Position numbers and translations under genes: made by a program
The notes under the pieces: generated by a model
The model's input: only the letters and a program-made list of their open reading frames with translations
What the model was told of the DNA's origin: nothing
The model's database searches: none
Assembly (NCBI GenBank): GCA_011634665.1
Contig: WAEK01000027.1
Span: forward strand, 346,750-410,749
Reading direction: 5' to 3'
DNA length: 64,000 nt
DNA from: Mortierella sp. BCC40632
Taxonomy: Eukaryota; Mortierellomycota; Mortierellomycetes; Mortierellales; Mortierellaceae
In this document: positions 42,061-51,897 of the stretch, one piece after another
Layout of the letters: each line of letters opens with the position of its first letter
Position numbering within the stretch: position 1 is the first letter of the stretch

Positions 42061-43056
42061 TGGAACATAAACGGCGCAAGACCCTGTCAATGAAAGGATA
42101 CGACAACTCCGTAGTCAACATTCTGAGAGACGCGGAGACGGAAAGGCTCAAACGCAAACGTTACAGTCATATTCAGAAGTCGTTCATACAATGGTGTGAG
42201 GATAAGAGTGTAGACCCCACACTTCCCAACCCAGCGATGGTCCTCAATTTTCTTGCTTGGGGACACACCACCAAAGGATGGAAAGCGACTACAATATCAG
42301 CCTATCGAGCCCAGCTCACGGGACTCTATGAAGACACCTCACTTTTCCAACAGGACAGCTACTTCTCCAGCTTCTTCCAAGTTTTACGCGCAAACGAAGT
42401 GGATTCAAACAAGGAGATGGACTTAGACATTACGCCGATCTTGGATTATTTTCGGTCACTACCGCCAAACAAAAATGTATCAGCAGAGATCCTCGCACAG
42501 AAATTATGTTGGTCACTGGGTATGTGCGCATTCCTCCGCCCTAGCGACATCGAGCGTATTGATCTGGATGAGTGCCAAATAGAGAACACGTTTGTGAAAC
42601 TGCTCGTCCTTCGTCCCAAAGAAAAAGTCAAACGGAATTCACAAAAACAAATATGTGATCCTTAAAGCGCTGCAATCGGATCCCGCCCTTTGTCCAGTCA
42701 AGACGTTCAAGGCTTATGTGTCACGGTTCACAAAGGACCGCCTATCAGTTCCGCATCCGACCCAGCCCTCCTTAATGTACAATCCACTGGTACGACACGT
42801 CAAGTATCACGAGATGGGTGTTTCAGCACAGCGCATCGGAAAACATATCAAGGCGGTCATGTCAAAGCTACAATTACCACCAGGAGCAAGGGTACCAAAG
42901 GCCAGAGCCGCAGGATCTACACAAGCGGCAAGGAAAGGAGCTGACATCAACGACATTGTCACTCAAGGCAATTGGTCTTCTTCAGCGATGTTCTCCAAGT
43001 TTTATCGTATGTCAAGCAAGACGAAATCAAACTTTACGAAAATGGTATTGGGCTGA
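42061..43056 (+). pseudogene. DIRS copy 3 tyrosine recombinase, one frameshift
   Basis: Same protein as copy 2 (box-I LRPSDIERI near 42538, box-II ARAAGSTQAAR near 42903, Tyr in FSKFYR near 43003). The break lies at about 42643, in an A run different from the one broken in copy 2. Ends NFTKMVLG at 43056, just before the ICR. Confidence 0.85.
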
Positions 43057-43070
43057 TTACTCTGAATGCA

Positions 43071-43167
43071 CAGTAAAGGGGTCGCTGGCTCTATGAAGGA
43101 TAATGCAGGACTAAGACGACAAAGGAAGTCTTATGTCCATTATCCGAGCCAGCGACCCCTTTACTGT
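43071..43167 (+). repeat. DIRS copy 3 internal complementary region
   Basis: 43071-43104 is the reverse complement of the left end and 43105-43167 of the right end (43317-43379). The palindromic junction is GGATAATGCAGG. Confidence 0.9.
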
Positions 43168-43379
43168 CCCCACCCCTCTCCTCCCTTTTATCTGTTCACC
43201 ATACTCGCGAAAGAAAGATGGGGTTCAGAGTCAGCCAAGGAGAGAGGGTTATCTAGCTAGTATTTTCTTTATTTTATCTGTATCTCGAGTGGAAATAAAT
43301 GAAAGAAGGATTACACAGTAAAGGGGTCGCTGGCTCGGATAATGGACATAAGACTTCCTTTGTCGTCTTAGTCCTGCAT

Positions 43380-43945
43380 GTTTGGTGGGACGGATTGTCC
43401 TTGTAAATGGCTCCAACGTTCTCCTCTCTGCCGAGAGTAGATTCGACCCTCCTGCTATCGCAATAAAAACAGCTGCGTTCACATCCCGGGACTTGATCGT
43501 ATGTCCTCGCCGGACTGACCCGCACTGGCTGTTCGTACACTCCATTGCTCCATTCACCTGAACCATCTTCTCCTTGCCATCCACAATCCGACGCGACCGT
43601 GCCTTCCTCAATTGACCAAGACACTCGACACACGTCTGGCTCGTCCTGAATTCATCAGTAAGTCCAACTACTCCGTACCGCATATGTTGCTCTCTCATCT
43701 TTCCTCCTCCCCGTCTAGCGTGCCCTCCAATTCTGCTTCCTACTCCCGTTCCTCCCGACCCCACCAGCATCGCTGGGATGAATGATGGACCATTCTTGCG
43801 ACACCGAGCCGGGTGCTGGTAGCTACACCAGGTACGCGCTATATGGTGCCGTTGACAACCACCACACCATCCATCTGCTTTGCATCTGACGGGGATACCT
43901 CTAGAACATTAAAAGAAGAAGACTCAGTAAAAAATAAAAAATAGG
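43380..43945 (-). pseudogene. Fanzor C-terminal fragment, copy 2
   Basis: Minus-strand match to 8866-9412. It keeps a continuous frame through PAMLVGSGGTGVGSRIGGH, GVVGLTDEFRTSQTC, CTNSQCG and SRDVNAAVFIAIAGG, so it shows the native frame where the first copy has extra G bases (9027, 9049). It is followed by the inverse of the intron with a long A tract (43947-43972), where it breaks off. Its last codons and stop lie beyond DIRS copy 3, at 39065-38964. Confidence 0.8.
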
Positions 43946-43971
43946 AAAAAAAAAAAAAAAAAAAAAAAAAA

Positions 43972-44456
43972 AGGACTATTTCGAAAAAGTAGGATTCGAA
44001 AAAAGGACTATTTCGAAAAAAGTAGGATTTGAAAAAAGGACTATTTAGAAAAAAGGACTATTTCGAAAAAAGTAGGATTTGAAAAGAGGTCAATTTGAGA
44101 AATGTTCAATTCAGCAAGGGCAGGAGTTTGAATACAAGTGCTTGGTCCTGCGTGCCACAGCTATGCAAAATAGAGCTACTGCGTAACGAACAGCTTAAGT
44201 CTGAGGAATGTGTGCTCAAAAGCTCTCTCTCTCTCCTCCTCTCTTTCTCTCTCTCCATACAGTTCATGATTATGTCAGTTTGAAGACCGTGCACTGAGAG
44301 ACATACACTGGAGCCATTTACAAATTTACAAGGACAATCTGTCCCACCAAGCATGCCTGTTCATATTCACAGGAGATAGCTCAACTTACTATGCCTCCAA
44401 CATCAGTTAGAGATGCAATGGGGGCTCCCTGCGGTACGCAGGGCAGACTAGACTAG
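43972..44456 (+). mobile_element. Internally deleted derivative of the Fanzor-carrying element
   Basis: Minisatellite (43972-44087), then sequence matching 3660-3882, joined at a CACTG microhomology (about 44296) to sequence matching 9363-9514, with hairpin and CTAG at 44453-44456. The whole Fanzor gene (5.5 kb) is missing. It shows that minisatellite, gene and terminus belong to one unit. Confidence 0.8.
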
Positions 44457-44461
44457 TGGAC

Positions 44462-45435
44462 ATGGACCCCACGAAAGACTTCCTGCCCCTCGGCAAGGAG
44501 GATGTTCACTGGATCATACTCTGCAATCGCACCTGGAGTGTAGAGCCATTGGAGCGTCTTGGATTGATTGAGCCGTCGTTGTAGGAGACGATTTGATGGT
44601 AAATTAAAAAGCACGTCAGAATAAATCGTGCACATTGCACCACGGCTGTCACTCAAGCATTTTAAGTTTGGATTATCCTTTTTGTCTGTCAATCTTGACT
44701 TGGACTGAGAGGTATACTTGATGTCTGATCGATCGATCCTTTGAAATGAATAGGCGCGAGCGGCTCCGGGAGAAGATCCTAGCTGCAAGGCCCCAGGACA
44801 GCCAGACGTGCGTAGCGGCGACGGTCAAAGAGTCCTTTTTATTCCAGGACACGCCACGCAATGTCCTTCCCAGGGCATTGGCACTATTGAGGGACCTCGA
44901 GCCGGGTCTAAGTCCAGACGTCTCGGTCTTTGACCTTCCACGAGGCCTTGGACCGGGTAGGTCGCTCAGATCCATTTGGGAGGAGACAGTCCAGAACCAC
45001 TTTGACACCGAGTGGGAGGCTGCTAGTGTTTCTCAAAAAAAGCCCGAGCCAAAAAAGCCAGTCCCACACAATGTAAATTTTCGAGCCGAGTCGGGTGAGC
45101 TTTCACCGAGAAATTTTACATTGTGTGGGACTAGCTTTTTTGGCTCGGGCTTTTTTTGAGAAACACTAGAGGCTGCCTCCTCTGCGACCAAAAATCCCGT
45201 TGCCACATCCTCTACACCGTCAAAGAGGAAGCGAGGCGAGGATCGAAAGGGCAAGAGCGTAGTTCGAGACCCTGTAGTGACTGAAGGGTCCTTCAAACGA
45301 AGCGGCCCAGATGGCGACCCAGATGACGACCCAGATGAGGATCCAGACGATGCCGTAGACAATGTCATTGGAGACTTTGAAAAAATAAGGACATGTCCTA
45401 CAAACTTCAAGAGCATTGTTCGCCCTGAACTCCTG
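44462..45435 (+). pseudogene. Unknown gene split by a MITE and cut by Gypsy
   Basis: Exon 1 44462-44580 (MDPTKDFLPLGKEDVHWIIL) and exon 2 from 44754, joined by a 173-bp GT-AG intron in frame (IEPS-LRERLREKILAARPQ). The protein continues through LFQDTPRNVLPRALALLRDL and SLRSIWEETVQNHFDTEWEA to the hAT MITE, resumes after it in the same frame (TSSTPSKRKRGEDRKGKS, an NLS-like patch; acidic DPDDDPDEDPDD repeat) and is cut at 45435 by the Gypsy LTR. No family recognised. The start may lie further upstream, since a Helitron-like end abuts it. Confidence 0.6.
45024..45168. mobile_element. hAT-type foldback MITE, 145 bp, with 8-bp target duplication
   Basis: Termini TAGTGTTTCTCAAAAAAAGC and its inverse; nearly the whole element folds back around a short spacer. 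Flanked by GAGGCTGC at 45016-45023 and 45169-45176, a perfect 8-bp duplication. It lies in an exon; with the duplication it adds 153 bases (51 codons) but brings an in-frame TGA at 45157. Confidence 0.92.
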
Positions 45436-45597
45436 TGTCACAGTATCGACCATCAGCACCCACCCCTTTAACCTTTGAGGTCATGTCCACTCCCACCCCT
45501 ATAACTTAAAAGGTCCACCTCACTCACATGTATAAATAGCCCCTTCACCTACCACCAATAAAGATCATCTTTTCCCGCCACTCCCTTCTTTGTTAGA
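45436..45597 (+). repeat. Gypsy 5' LTR
   Basis: 162 bp, TGTCACAGTATCGACC ... TTTGTTAGA. Contains TATAAATAG (45531-45539) and AATAAAG (about 45558), consistent with promoter and polyadenylation functions. Confidence 0.93.
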
Positions 45598-45860
45598 TGT
45601 TAGCAAAGGTACCTCGATTCACTGCCTCTTCTACCCTGACTATTATCTTTCCCTCCACTCGTTAGGCAGCTCCCTGGCAGTACTTTTTTTTATTCACTTC
45701 ACTTTCACTCTTCCCCTCTACTTTCCTTTCCACTCGGTTCCTAGAACCCTCCCTCTCTTTTCTTTTTTTCCCCACCCCTTTTTCCCTTGACCCTCCCGCC
45801 CTCCCCCTTTTTTTTTTTCCTCTCTCTTTTCTCTCCCCCTATTCTGTTTCCCCTATTTCC

Positions 45861-46878
45861 AACATGTCGGCCCAGCACGAATCCCTCAGCATCGTCGCCT
45901 CCCTCCCCAGAGGAGGAAAGAAACAGGATCAGCTCTCTGCTCTCGTCCATCACCCCCCCTCTGATCCCCCGCCCCATCCCAGCTTGAAATTGAGGCTGCT
46001 CACCGCGACGTTGCGCGTACCTTGCATAAAATCCTCAAACCTCAAACCCCCCCCCCTACTCTGGGGACATCGACGCGGACGCCTGCAACAACTTCATCGA
46101 CAACCAGGAGGAGTATTACCAGGTCGTCAAGCTCAACGAATGCGACTGGGTGCAGTATACAGCCTTAAACCTTACTGGAGACGCTAAATCCTGGTGGAGA
46201 ACATGCGGTCTCAACATCACCTGCCCATGGATAAAATTTCGAGAGGCATTCCTTGATTTCCACACCCCTCCCAATGCAAAGACCGCCGCTCGTGAGGCCC
46301 TCGAAGGTCTGAAACAAGGCAAACGAACCATTGCTGCCTACACTCACGAGTTCCGCCGCTTGAGACGACGCGTCCCTACACTCGACGACGAAACTGCCTT
46401 ACACTGGTACATGAAAGGCCTACACTATGATACTAGCAAAGAGGTTCGCCTTCGTGAGCCCAAATCTTTGGATGTGGCCATCCAACAGGCTACAAACGTG
46501 CATGCCATCCTCTTCCCTGAGGGCCTTACCTCCAAGACCACCCCTGTCAAGGACCCTAACGCCATGGACATTGACTCTATGCAGATGATGATCAATAATC
46601 TCTCTGCCCAAGTCAATTATTTGTCAAACCTTTCGAATAACCGAGGCAGCGTCCCTCGCCCAGCTAAGCTCACCAACGAGGAACGCGAATTCCTCAAGGC
46701 GAACAGGGGATGCTTCAAATGTCAAAAAATAGGCCACATGGCGGACAAATGCCGCACCTTTCCCCTTCTGCGAAACCCTCCCGACAATTCAACAACATTG
46801 AAACCACTCCCCTCCCCCAGGCGCAGCAAACAGCCCTCCCCTCCCCCACCTCAGTCGGGAAAAGCCAACAGCAACTAG
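45861..46878 (+). pseudogene. Gypsy gag
   Basis: Starts MSAQHESLSIVASLP (45864). Shifts in C runs near 45955 and 46055; then continuous from WVQYTALNLTGDAKSWW (capsid-like retrotransposon gag domain) through FREAFLDFH to a zinc knuckle CFKCQKIGHMADKC (CX2CX4HX4C, about 46711-46752). Packages element RNA. Confidence 0.88.
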
Positions 46879-46930
46879 AAAAGGTCCAGACTCTTGTTGC
46901 TGCTACTCCCCTCCTCCGATCTTCTGGACC

Positions 46931-47726
46931 ATGGGAGAAATATTATTTCCTCTGAAAAGTTTTCTGTCACTTCCAATAAAACCGATCGCTATTTCAGATA
47001 AAATACATACTTCTCCATCATCATGTTCGCCTTCCCACAATCATTTACCTCACTCCACCGCCTATGACTATACTCTCCCCTTGCCTACTCAACCTGAGAC
47101 AGGATTGGACGATAACACCTACCCTGCATTCAGTTCATCCCCATCATCCTCAATCTCCGAACCCTGCTCTACCTCAGTTCTATCTAAAAGCAAGATTCGC
47201 CACCTACGTAAAAAAGGCATTGGAGTCTCTACTTTCACAGTGGAGAAGGCAAAGTCGACACTCCTTACATTTATTTGCAATGTTGACGGCCATCCAGCGC
47301 GGGTCCTCATCGACGGCGGAGCCCAAGGCAATGTGGTCAGCGAGTCTTTCATCAAAAAACATTCAATCCCTACACTTGCATCTCCCCCTATCCCTATCAT
47401 CCTCCCAAATGGCTCCCAATCTTTTTGCAGCACTCAAATCCAACATCTCCCTACAACGACACCAATACTCCACAACTCTTACCCCTATCGTCTACCCTCT
47501 CCACAAATATGACCTTATTCTTGGCAAGCCTTGGCTTGCTGAGATCAACCCACTCATCAACTGGCGGACAAACAATCTACGGTTCCAACACAACGGCCTC
47601 ACCATCGATTGGGAATGCACTGGTTTCAAATCGTCATCTATCTCATCTCGCACTCGGGGACTTCTCCTCACTCACGTACATTTCTTCACTGAGGCAACAG
47701 ACATCGGAAGCGAGAGATCTGCTTAG
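46931..47726 (+). pseudogene. Gypsy aspartic protease region
   Basis: VDGHPARVLIDGGAQGNVVS (about 47284-47343) is the active-site loop, with DGG in place of the usual DSG/DTG; after a frame shift near 47420 KYDLILGKPWLAEINPLINW (about 47508-47567) is the second conserved block. Followed by linker. Confidence 0.82.
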
Positions 47727-47771
47727 CCCTTATTCGGTCTCTCGATGAGGATAGCACAGATCAAACAAATC

Positions 47772-47950
47772 ACTCTTCCACTCCCTCCTCCACTCCTTCA
47801 TCCACTCCTTCCTCCCCTCCTTCCTCCCTCCTTCCTCCCTCCTTCCTCCACTCCTTCCTCTGCCCCCCTCCTCCTCCTCTCCTTCCTCTGCCCCTTCCTC
47901 CTCTCCCTCTTCTCCTCCCTCCTCCCGCTCCTCCCCCCAACCCCTCCCTT
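47772..47950 (+). repeat. Homopyrimidine tract inside the Gypsy pol region
   Basis: About 180 bases of C and T, mostly CTCCTTCCT and CCTCCTC, between protease and RT. It would encode a Pro/Leu/Ser linker; length change here easily shifts the frame. Confidence 0.9.
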
Positions 47951-48112
47951 ACACCCCGACATCCACTCAATTGTTTTGACGAATCCCCCAGACATTTTCC
48001 CCCCCCTACCCTCCCATCAGGCCTTCCCCCCGACCGAGGTGATGCTATGCGTATCGACACTGACCCAGCGGCAGACCCCCCTTCCGCCCCGTCATTCGAC
48101 TATCTGTTGCTG

Positions 48113-49346
48113 AACTTGACGAGCTAAAAGAAACAACTGGACGACCTACTCTCCAAAAGTTCATCAAACCAAGCACGTCTCCCGTATGGTGCCCCTGTTT
48201 TATTCGTCAAGAAGGCTGATGGCACTCTCCGAATGTGCGTCGATTATCGTGCTCTCAACAGTATCACAAGGAAGAATCGCCACCCGCTGCCCAGAATAGA
48301 CGAGCTTATTGACAGATTCCGTGGCGCTCGCTACTTTACCAAGCTTGACCTCATTTCGGGTTACCACCAACAGCGCATCTATGGACCACACACGCACAAG
48401 ACCGCTTTTCGCTGCAGATACGGTCATTTTGAGTTTAATGTGGTTCCATTTGGCCTCACAAATGCACCGGCTTCCTTTTTCCAATATGATGCTGAAAGTA
48501 CTCGATCCTGTTCTGGACAAGTGGGTTGTCGTCTACCTCGACGATATCTTGATTTATTCAAAAACCAAGACCGAGCATCTCCGCCATATTCGAAGTGTCC
48601 TTGCCCTCCTCCGAAAACATGGACTGTACGCCAAGCTGAGCAAGTGCTCTTTCATGAAAGAAGAAACGGAGTTTCTCGGCCATGTAATAACCAAAGATGG
48701 CGTTCACACCAATGCAGGGCTTGTTAAAGCGATCCGTGAATGGCCACGACCGGAGAAACAACGCGACGTTCAGCAATTTCTTGGTCTTGCGCAATTTTAT
48801 CACCAATATATCAAGAATTTTGCCGACATCGCACTTCCCCTCACCTCCCTCCTTGGCGAAAACCATCAGTTCGTATGGGATGAAAACAGCGAACAAGCAT
48901 TCCTTAGCCTCAAATCTGCAATCAGCTCCGCTCCAGTCCTACGAATCTTTGACCCCGATCTGCCGTCCACAGTGGAGACTGATGCCTCTGGATTTGCCAT
49001 AGGTGCTGTTCTTTTTCAAACAGACGCCGACGGATCATCCAGACCTGTCGCATTTACATCCCGCAAACTAAACCCAGCTGAACGGAACTACCCTACCCAT
49101 GAACAGGAACTCCTGGCTGTTGTCCACGCCCTCAAAACATGGCGCTTTTACTTAGACGGTTCACACTTTATTGTATATACCGATCACGATACGCTGAGAC
49201 ACTTTCCAACCCAGCCCAAACTGACAAGGCGCCAGGCGAGATGGATGGAACTCCTCCAAGAGTATGATTTCGAATTCAAGTTCAAGCGGGGAATTGAGAA
49301 CATCGTACCAGATGCTCTCTCGTCGTCCGGACCACCGCGAACCTGA
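48113..49346 (+). pseudogene. Gypsy reverse transcriptase and RNase H
   Basis: [45 protein letters not shown], a one-base shift near 48480, then [13 protein letters not shown] (catalytic, about 48526), FLGLAQFYHQYI; RNase H from VETDASGFAIGAVLF (48975) with YPTHEQELLAVVHAL and VYTDHDTLRHF. The frame is lost again near 49320. Confidence 0.92.
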
Positions 49347-50600
49347 TAAACTTGAACCAGATCCTGTCCCTATGTCCATCAACTCTTTCAGCCTTCAGAC
49401 GGATACAAGTTGGAGACAGCACGTTATAGAGGGGTATGCTGATGACCCTGGTCTTGCTCCCGTCTATGAGAGGTGTCTTCAAGGCCAACCACCACCACAC
49501 TACTTTTTGCAGGACGGTCTATTGTATGTCGAGCGCAAGGGTGACCTATTACTCTGCGTCCCGAAGTCGTCCACTCTGCGTTTAATCCTACTCCACGAGG
49601 TTCATGATGCTGCAATATCAGGCCACTTCGGCTTTGACAAGACATACGCCACCTTACGGCGGTTTGCCTATTGGCCTAAGATGTCAAATGATGTCCGACG
49701 GTATGTCGAATCCTGCTCGAGCTGCCAACGTAACAAAGCAGTCCGCCGCCTTCCAGCTGGACTTCTTCAACCTTTAGCCATTCCAGAACAACGTTGGGAC
49801 ACAGTATCAATGGATTTCGTGGTAAAAACCACAAACAGCACGCAAATTCGATGCAATCACTGTCTTCGTAGACAAATTGTCGAAACAGGTCCATTTTGCC
49901 CCTAGTCGGACTACAGATTCAGCAAAGGACGTTGCCAATTGTTTCTTTTGCAAATGTCTTTCGCCTCCATGGGTTGCCCTCCACGATTGTCTCCGACCGG
50001 GATAGCAAGTTCACTAGTTCCTTTTGGAAGCGCCTCCACGAGCGACTAGGAACGAAGCTTGCCATGTCCTCAGCATTTCATCCGCAGACAGATGGTCAAT
50101 CCGAACGAGCCATTCAAACTCTTAAGTCAGTTCTTCGGAGTCTAGTGAACCACAAACAGGATGACTGGGACCTATACCTCCCTGCTGCAGAATTCGCATA
50201 CAACAATGCCGTCAATTCATCCACAGGAGTCTCCCCATTTTTTTTTTCTCAATCATGGATTCCATCCACGGGTTCCTGCTTCCCTCCTCGGGCCCCTGAA
50301 GAAGCTTGTCCCACAGACATGGACAAATTTGTTGCCTTGCAGAAGACCTCATTATCTCTGGCACAAGACAGCCTTCTCTCGGCTCAGAATCAGCAAATCA
50401 AGAATGCTGATGCTCACCGGAGGCCACACTCATTCAAAGTGGGGGACCAAGTCCTGCTCAGTACGGAAAACATCACAACTGCGTAATGACTCTAGCCGAC
50501 CAGCTGCATCACTACAGGCTCGATACTTTGGCCCGTTCACACTCCTCGAACAACGAAGCCCGGTCTCCTTCAAGGTCGAGCTACCCCTACATTGAAAATA
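49346..50600 (+). pseudogene. Gypsy integrase
   Basis: HHCC zinc domain HEVHDAAISGHFGFDK ... CSSCQRNKA (49600-49745); catalytic core with MDFVVK, a shift near 49870-49920, then LPSTIVSDRDSKFTSSFW and HPQTDGQSERAIQTLKSVLR (second Asp and Glu). Another shift near 50240 in a T run, then GDQVLLSTENI and KVELPLH, the GPY/F-like C-terminal part. Confidence 0.92.
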
Positions 50601-50603
50601 CAT

Positions 50604-50945
50604 GACGTATTTCATGTCGACCGTTTTAAACCGTTTGTTCCATCTCCAGAGTCGCTTGGCCGCCGGTCTTCACCTCCTCCAGAACCCGATATCATTGAGG
50701 GTAATGAGGAACATGAAGTAGAGGCTATCTTAGCGCACAGGACGACACCCAAAACGAAAAAGACAAGTTTTCTTGTCAAATGGGTCGGGTACGATGCTGC
50801 TTCAGATGCCACCTGGGAGCCTCTCAAAAATCTTTCACATTGTGAAGACACCCTTAGACAGTACTGTAAGGATCACGACCTGCTTCACTTAATGGGGGAA
50901 GGTGTCACAGTATCGACCATCAGCACCCACCCCTTTAACCTTTGA
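50604..50945 (+). CDS. Gypsy chromodomain
   Basis: HDVFHVDRFKPFVPSP leads to EHEVEAILAHRTTP, TSFLVKWVGYDAASDATWEP and LRQYCKDH, a chromodomain with aromatic residues in FLVKW and TWEP. Such integrase-linked chromodomains direct chromoviruses to heterochromatin. Confidence 0.9.
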   Translation, partial: DVFHVDRFKPFVPSPESLGRRSSPPPEPDIIEGNEEHEVEAILAHRTTPKTKKTSFLVKWVGYDAASDATWEPLKNLSHCEDTLRQYCKDHDLLHLMGEGVTVSTISTHPFNL

Positions 50946-51064
50946 GGTCATGTCCACTCCCACCCCTATAACTTAAAAGGTCCACCTCACTCACATGTAT
51001 AAATAGTCCCTTCACCTACCACCAATAAAGATCATCTTTTCCCGCCACTCCCTTCTTTGTTAGA
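50903..51064 (+). repeat. Gypsy 3' LTR
   Basis: 162 bp; differs from the 5' LTR only in AATAGTCCC against AATAGCCCC. The coding frame of the chromodomain ORF runs into it. Confidence 0.93.
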
Positions 51065-51310
51065 CCTTGACATATTGCTCAACGATGACTCATCTCCACT
51101 AGTCTCATGCGATTCAGTCGAGCTCTGCGGTTTCTCACGCCATTGTTGAAAATCACCGCTAGGGCCTTTACGAAGGGAAGAAAGATCAGACTCCAATCGA
51201 TCCATTCTTCTATTACTGTCTTCTTGCGATTGTCGAATCTGCTCCAACATGGCAAGCATTCGAGTTTCTGCCGATTCCGGCTCAGGCACGTGGGGTTGCG
51301 TGGGGTTCAT
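51065..51310 (-). pseudogene. Fragment of a coiled-coil, gag-like protein
   Basis: Minus frame from MNPTQPHVPEPESAETRM, with a coiled coil (LEQIRQSQEDSNRRMDRLE) and a Ser-rich end; it runs into the Gypsy LTR. This layout is common at the start of Ty3-type gag proteins, so it may be the 5' end of another retrotransposon. Weak. Confidence 0.35.
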
Positions 51311-51708
51311 CGGTGGGGACAAAAAAAGATTGTTTCCTTGATTTTTTTTTTTTTTTATGATGGACGATTTACGATTGCCCAGGTTCTCCACCAACGAAGT
51401 GGTGCCGCGTAGAGTAAAGGACCGATGCTTCTAATCAATAACTACTCTTCTTTTCTATCATAGGAATACGGACCAAGTGAAGGTGTACTGAAGACTTACA
51501 AAGGACAGGTATGGAAGACTACAGTAGGGACTGGGAGACAGCGACAAGTATGAGGGGATCGCCTTCGACTCTAACTATTCTATGAATGCATAAAGGGAGG
51601 ACGGAGATAGCTATCAATAAACGGGATCTTGAGGCATGAATCTAATGCGGATCAAACTGGGATGGGTCCGTAAAGTCCTCGCATGTTGATCAAAGGAATC
51701 TTGCAAGA

Positions 51709-51897
51709 ATGGCCACCGAAGGAGAGCCATTCAGGGAGCAGTCTTCGTCCGATCTTTTACTTTTCACCGAGTCTCATACTTACAGCTGGGATAGCACCGT
51801 TAATGGGAAATGGCTCTTGAGTCCTGCCTTTTCTTTCAAAAGGAATCGAGGAGTCAATACTGCAGATCTGTTCAGGGTAGCTGGAGATGAGGACTGA
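51709..51897 (+). CDS. Hypothetical 62-residue protein
   Basis: Starts MATEGEPFREQSSSDLLLFT and ends VAGDED. No recognised features. Could be an exon of a host gene or of an element. Confidence 0.25.
   Translation: MATEGEPFREQSSSDLLLFTESHTYSWDSTVNGKWLLSPAFSFKRNRGVNTADLFRVAGDED

Larger units (their letters stand above)
39066..43379 (+). mobile_element. DIRS retrotransposon, copy 3 (plus), 4314 bp
   Basis: Left end ATTATCCTTCATAGAGCCAG, right end CTTAGTCCTGCAT, ICR at 43071-43167. Inserted in the Fanzor-carrying element: compared with the uninterrupted copy at 9407-9420 (CACCAAACATACCTG) nothing is duplicated or lost except that AT is shared with the element end. This is the target-site behaviour of tyrosine-recombinase retroelements. 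Close match to copy 2 in inverted orientation. Confidence 0.93.
45436..51064 (+). mobile_element. Ty3/Gypsy chromovirus, complete, 5.6 kb
   Basis: Two 162-bp LTRs flank gag, protease, RT, RNase H, integrase and a chromodomain, the Ty3/Gypsy chromovirus order. A GGGGGAAGG polypurine tract precedes the 3' LTR. No matching 5-bp target duplication is seen (TCCTG left, CCTTG right). The LTRs differ at one base, so insertion is recent, yet the coding region has several one-base shifts. Confidence 0.93.

Noticed and set aside
38964..44456. Hairpin CCCTGCGGTACGCAGGG as a transcription terminator
   Set aside because: It recurs at four mobile-element ends at a fixed distance from CTAG, which fits a Helitron terminus and not a bacterial terminator.
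47745..48113. Pro/Leu-rich frame in the Gypsy element and its Gly/Arg-rich opposite frames
   Set aside because: Translation of the homopyrimidine tract between protease and RT.
45436..51064. 5-bp target duplication of the Gypsy element
   Set aside because: Flanks TCCTG and CCTTG do not match under any small shift of the LTR ends.
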